Source of the DNA: Apodemus sylvaticus
Lineage: Eukaryota > Chordata > Mammalia > Rodentia > Muridae
Assembly (NCBI RefSeq): GCF_947179515.1
Contig: NC_067490.1
Coordinates: forward strand, 28,557,327-28,621,326
Direction: 5' to 3'
DNA: 64,000 nucleotides
The translations under genes and the position numbers were made by a program. The notes beneath the pieces were generated by a model that did no database searches, was not told the DNA's origin, and worked only from the letters and a program-made list of their open reading frames with translations. Positions 59,349 to 64,000 of this stretch are shown one piece after another. The stretch's first letter is position 1; every line of letters starts with the position of its first letter.

Positions 59349-60977
59349 GTGAGTGTGGTTTGATTTGACATGTTTGTACTTACTGTTTTGGATGGTCTAT
59401 AAAATTGGAAGGTTCATCTTAAGATTGTAATTGTCCTTTGAAAACTATAGCATATAGTTTTTAAATATAGACCTTAAAGAAATTATAACATGAAATCCAA
59501 TTAAACCTTTTAGTCTTTGGAACATTCTTCCATTAGAAACAGCTTAGCAAAGACTTGTAACTACTAGGTTAGTAAGAAGTATTCTAATACTATAACCAGA
59601 AACATTTCAGCTGTGGCTATAAAATGTTTTTGTCAAGATTCCTTCAGTAGTGGAGACAAAGCAATGTCTTCCCTTCTCCCAAGCTTCCAATAGCAAACTG
59701 AGGCACAGTTTTGCCAGAGCTCATTTTGGGGAACTAGTAGATTTATTGGGTTTACTTATAGAGAGTAGCTGCGGGGTTACTTAGAGATTTGGGGGTGCTT
59801 TTCCCCCGACTGGCCACACCTGGAAAGCCTTACCCAGCAGGGATGAAGGCTTCCCTGGTAGCAGCATAGTTGGAGCCCGGCTGTTCTCCAGGGGCAGAGT
59901 TGCCAGGGTGCAGGAACAGCTGGGTACCTGGGAGAATCGGTGCCCTCCTCAGAGCCTCTGTGCAGGGATGTCAGCCATTACCAGCCCAGCTAGGACTCTC
60001 TTTACAAGGAGCTGCAGTTGAACTCTTTAAGATGATGGTTGTTTGGCTCAGAGGACAGTCACTCACAGAAGTTGTTTCCAGTAATTGTTTATTTTATTAT
60101 TTTTTAACCGTAAAACAGGCAGCTGTGAAAGCTGTGAAGCAGCTTTCTTTACCTTTGCATTCAGACCTTACCAATTAGTTACTTAGCATGGATTAGCTTT
60201 TACTGGGTGTTCTAGGCATTGACTCAGGTCTTCATGTGATCACAACACACACTGTGCTGATTGATATAGCTGCACCTGCTGTGAATGAACTGTCAGAAAC
60301 AGACACATTGATGTGTTTCCACAGTGTCAGCATTTATTGACTAAAAGTAGAGTCAGCTGACATAACTTTCATTGACAACAGTGTCAAGTACTCCCAATTT
60401 CCCTTGATACCTCACTATTGGCAATTATAGGATCTTTTATTCCAATCTCGATCACTAGTAGTAACTCTCAGATCACTCATCACACTGCATACAGTAATGT
60501 AAATAGGTGGGAGAATATGCGTAGGCCAGAGAAGAACTACAGAAAGCTAGCACAGGTTCAGCGGTGGGTTCCTGGCGGCAGTCACTGCAGGGTTAGGTAA
60601 GGCATTAGAGAACACAGAGGCTGCTCCAGGTAGGCAGAGCCTAGGTGTCTCAGCACCCTGAAGGATAGGCACCTGACCTGTTTTAGATGTTATGGAAGAC
60701 ATAATGCAGATGACAAATGACCAGAAATCAGGTGATCTGGATCAAGCCATGAAGACTGTCAAGTGGAAGGGATCTTTCAGTCCCTTGACACTGTGTGGTC
60801 AGATGACAAATCCGTAAGGCCATCACCAGCTAAGTGTTAGGTTTTTTTAAAAGTGGATATATTGAACTCTTTGTTCTAGGATGTTTGATACATTTTTAGA
60901 TATGTTTCTTTTTGGTTTTGTTTCATGCTGTGACCCATGTGTTCCCAATCTACTTTGATAATTTGTAGGTTGTTTTG

Positions 60978-61253
60978 ATTACTTCTTGTTGCTGTGATAA
61001 AATAATATGATCAAAGCAATTCTATAGAAGTTTTTATAACTATAAGAGATTGTGTCCTTAATGCAAGCACAAAATAGAATGAACTGGAAGCTGGGTGAAG
61101 CTATACACTGCCAGAACCCTCACCCAGTGATGTACTTCCTCCAGCAAGGCTGCACTTCCTAAAGGTTCCATCCCCTCTCTGAAGAGCACCACTGCTGGGG
61201 ACCAAATGCTTAAACATGTCTATGGGGGACATTTCTCAATCAAATCACCACAG
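60978..61253 (+). repeat. Rodent dispersed repeat, diverged
   Basis: 'ttgttgctgtgataaaataa', 'cttcctccagcaaggctgca' and 'gggggacatttctcaatcaa' with trailer 'atcaccaca' fit a common murine family that shares its head with 22957-23365. Confidence 0.5.
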
Positions 61254-61862
61254 GTCATGGCTTTATAGATGCATGAATGAGTTATTTATCAGGCTAGGCC
61301 TCACTGATACTAGATGATACTTTTGTTCAGTGTGTCTCCATCAGGATCCCAGATTCTTGTACTCCCAAACAAGAAGTTGAGCAGGGCACTTGCGGCATAT
61401 CCAGGAATCCCGGTTGGCGCTGGTAGAACTGTTTTATTGTTTCTGGTTATACTTTCCTGTTATGTGTTCAGTACCATGTAGGTGGCCAAAATTTAACCTT
61501 TTTTTTTTTTTTTAACTGCTAAAGTCAGTCAAAGACTGAAACTCAGAGTGTTACTCCTGGGGACTTAAGCTGAGCCTCTTGGCTTTTGTAATTTTCCTTT
61601 ACCTGTTGAATCGTAAGAATGGGTTGGGGTCTCACTGACTGTGTCTCAGTCCCTAATCATTCCCTTTGCGCGGTGTGACTGGGTAGAGTCCAGTCCCTAG
61701 GTTCTTCTTGTCCTCTTTGATCAAGAAGATGGACTTGTCAGAGCATTTGGGCTTTTTTAGAGGGGTCTCTACCCCCCTCCCCAATGTAACAGACAAAGTA
61801 TAGACAAAAGCAGATTTTTAACAAATATAGCAGAGAATATAATTATATTGATTAAACATAAT

Positions 61863-62041
61863 TTTTTTAAAGATTTATTTATTATATGTAAGTACACTGT
61901 AGCAGTCTTCAGACACCAGAAGAGGGCATCAGATCTCTTTATGGATGGTTGTGAGCCACCATGTGGATGCTGGGATTTGAACTCATAACCTTTGGAAGAA
62001 TAGTCAGTGCTCTTACCCGTTGAGCCATCTCTCCAGCCCCT
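61863..62041 (-). mobile_element. B2 SINE
   Basis: Clean reverse-complement B2: 'aaagatttatttattatatg', 'gtacactgtagcagtcttca', 'gttgtgagccaccatgtgga' and 'gagccatctctccagcccc'. Confidence 0.93.
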
Positions 62042-63564
62042 AAACATAATTTTTAAAGTTAGTTTTTATGTTACCAAGAGTCCATCAATATTCCAAGAGC
62101 AACCCTTTGATTAAAGTAGAACTTTAATCAGTTTTGATTTTATCTTAGGAATTTTCAAATCCTTTAATCTTTATACATATTCCATCTTTGAGCGTCATCT
62201 TTCACAAACCTTTATCACTTACATCCCTTTTGTGTTTTTCTCTCTGTTTATTGGTTCCTTTTTATGTCCATCAATGTCATAGAGAATGAAAGGAAAACAC
62301 TTACCAGATTATGTTCATGGAATAATGTGATCTAAGGTTACCTGTCCACAAAACTATAGTTTTGTCTGTTGTAAATCCTGGGCATCTGCTGCCACTGGGG
62401 TCTTGTAAAGGCTCAATTCAAAATCCCATGGAAAATAAATATACATAAACCTAGTCCCATTAGAACACAGAAGCCATTAGACAGTTTTAAGTCTGAAGAT
62501 GTCAGAGGGTGAGTCTTCTAAGCAAGCATTCCTCTCTGGTAGCTTTTCTTTATTTCTGGGGAAGAAGAATAATCAACTGTTTTTTTTTTTGTTTTTTTTT
62601 TTTTGTTTTTTTTATCTCTGGTCCATACCTACTCCAATACACAATGTAGCAGACCGTGGTAGCTCATTTGAAGAGCCACCTTCTGACATTTTCAGACTTA
62701 AAACTGTCTAATGGTTTCTATGTTATAGTTAGGCCAGGTTGTACATATATATTTATTCTTCATGGTATTTTGAATTGATGTCAAGCATGTAAATGTTAAA
62801 ATAAACTGGGTACGGAATAAACCTCAGAAGTGGGATTCAGTTTACAGCCTTTTTAGAAGTCGAGGTTGTCCATTAGGAGAAGAAAGCCTGGTCATAAGGA
62901 ACTTTTTAATTTTCTTTTTATCTGCAGAGTGGATGTAGCTGTAGTATGCTGTTAGGATTTAAGATGCTTCTCTGAGGCCAGGATTCTCTGTCCCCTAGTT
63001 TTTCAGAGTATCTAGGGCATACTTACCCTAATTTTTGGATGCATCCCATGGGGTGTCTGAAGAAGGTACTTCTGATTTCCATAAATAAGGGGGAAGGAAA
63101 ATGAATCGGTGAGGCGGGCAGCATTCAGGATGAGTGGCCTTTGACCTGCGCGGGGTGCCCTTCTGCATCCTCTGCAGTCCACCTCAGAGAGGAGCAGCCC
63201 TCCAGGCATCCTCAGGGCTTCCTTCTCTCCCATCCAGCTCTGCTCTTGGTCCCAGGGATGAAGTACCTGATGCTTGTTTGAGTTGACCCAGCTGGAGTCA
63301 ACCATTACCACCTGTTGTTGTTCACTGCCTTAATTTGGGAGCCCTGTCTCATGACTCCTCCTAACTCTCTTTATTTAGATCTTGTTTTGGGGATTCTGGG
63401 TCAGGCCAGCTGGGACCAAGTGTGAGCTTCTGAGGGCTCTTCTCACTGAAACCACCACGAGGTTCTTGACACATACTGACAGTTGAGCTTGCCCTCCGGG
63501 GCTTTATCAGTATGAGTCTCAAACCTTTCTTTTTTTCTACATGTTATCTTTATTTGGAAAATAG

Positions 63565-63597
63565 GGTTGTTGTTGTTGTTGATGATGATGGTGATGT
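63565..63597 (+). repeat. (GTT)n(GAT)n microsatellite
   Basis: Five GTT units followed by GATGATGATGGTGATG. Confidence 0.88.
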
Positions 63598-63956
63598 TCT
63601 TGGTAATTTTCTTCTGTACTTTTGTGTCCCTTATTTTTATTGAGCATGAACTTGAGAATCTTTATTAAGCAGGGTTTATAGATAAAAAAAATAAGGCAAG
63701 AATATAAAAGTATTAACAGACAGTCAAAAGTGTTGTTCCTGAGTCTGTGGCTTTTATGTATTGGCTCAATCACGTAAAAGAACTCTCTTAAAATGAACGT
63801 TGCCAAGGCAGTTGGAGCTCCGCTTTTCTGGAAGCATGGCCAGGAGAGTAAATGAGTGGGCTGGGGTGGGAGAGCGTTGGCTTGCTGACATGGAAATGAG
63901 TCCTGTGTGTGGCTGCCACACAGTGTCAGTTATGGGAACTGTTCTTTGTTTCACAG

Positions 63957-64000
63957 CTTCAGGCCAAATTTGAGCACCTCAAAAGAATTCATCAGGAAGA
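63957..64000 (+). CDS. Septin10: Septin10 coding exon 9, cut by window edge
   Basis: Acceptor TTTGTTTCACAG. The visible 44 bases encode residues 365-378, LQAKFEHLKRIHQE, and two more bases. It continues the coiled coil in phase with exon 8. The exon end and the rest of the protein lie outside the window. Confidence 0.93.

Larger units (their letters stand above)
59349..63956 (+). other. Septin10: Septin10 intron 8, 4.6 kb
   Basis: GTGAGT donor and TTTGTTTCACAG acceptor. Holds a rodent repeat, a B2 and T-rich tracts (61499-61513, 62580-62612). I see nothing nameable at 59349-60977 or 62620-63560. Confidence 0.9.
15361..64000 (+). other. Septin10: Septin10 gene, 5' part (nine coding exons, 3' end outside window)
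   Basis: The nine exons listed separately join in one frame to about 378 codons of a SEPT6-group septin. Septin 10 is a GTP-binding cytoskeletal protein that polymerises with other septins into hetero-oligomeric filaments; SEPT6-group members occupy the same slot in SEPT2-6-7-9 type complexes. Visible in order: P-loop GETGIGKST (residues 50-58), switch II NTVGFGD (102-108), AKAD (185-188), septin unique element (about 232-280), and start of the C-terminal coiled coil (from about 322). The choice of Septin10 over Septin6/8/11/14 rests on the SYQPIVDYID..RIHVCLYF..MDEIKVGNKMVKGRQYPW text and on the Sowahc neighbour, which I know flanks Septin10 in mammals. The final one or more exons, encoding the rest of the coiled coil, lie beyond 64000. 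Confidence 0.9.

Noticed and set aside
1..64000. tRNA or rRNA genes, or a prokaryotic defence or phage system
   Set aside because: No cloverleaf with intact boxes outside B2/B3/ID-like SINE heads was seen, and the whole window has mammalian gene structure.

Overview
The window is nuclear DNA from a murine rodent, most likely Mus or a close relative. Evidence: B1, B2, B3 and B4 SINEs throughout, rodent L1 (Lx and F-like) 3' ends, a rodent URR1-type hAT element, abundant CA/GA/TATC microsatellites, one CpG island, and exons with GT..AG introns. I saw no rat-type ID repeats, which argues against Rattus. Species assignment is an inference.

Layout. (1) 1-10.2 kb is intergenic DNA of repeats and simple sequence, with no gene I can support. 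(2) 10.26-14.73 kb, minus strand, is Sowahc: a single-exon reading frame of 518 codons (13177-14733) and a probable 2.9 kb 3'UTR ending near an AATAAA on the minus strand at 10278-10283. (3) 14.73-15.36 kb is a TATA-less, CpG-rich head-to-head promoter shared with Septin10. (4) 15361 to the right edge, plus strand, is Septin10. Nine coding exons are visible: 15361-15390, 41343-41460, 41782-41977, 47771-47957, 50245-50406, 52842-52938, 54248-54416, 59216-59348 and 63957-64000 (the last is cut by the window). All intron phases agree, and the joined frame gives about 378 residues covering the septin GTPase domain, the septin unique element and the start of the C-terminal coiled coil. Intron 1 is about 26 kb and is mostly transposon debris.

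The two genes are unrelated in function as far as is known: a cytoskeletal GTP-binding septin and an ankyrin-repeat protein of the SOWAH family. They share a promoter region.

The most interesting structures are: a degenerate copy of Septin10 exon 4 with its splice donor and start of intron 4, about 1.3 kb upstream of the real exon; a ten-copy minisatellite that starts within ten bases of the exon 5 donor; and a 2.4 kb L1 with a 5' inversion (twin priming) and a target-site duplication in intron 1. I found no evidence of an undescribed multi-gene system; this is an ordinary mammalian locus with some unusual local architecture.
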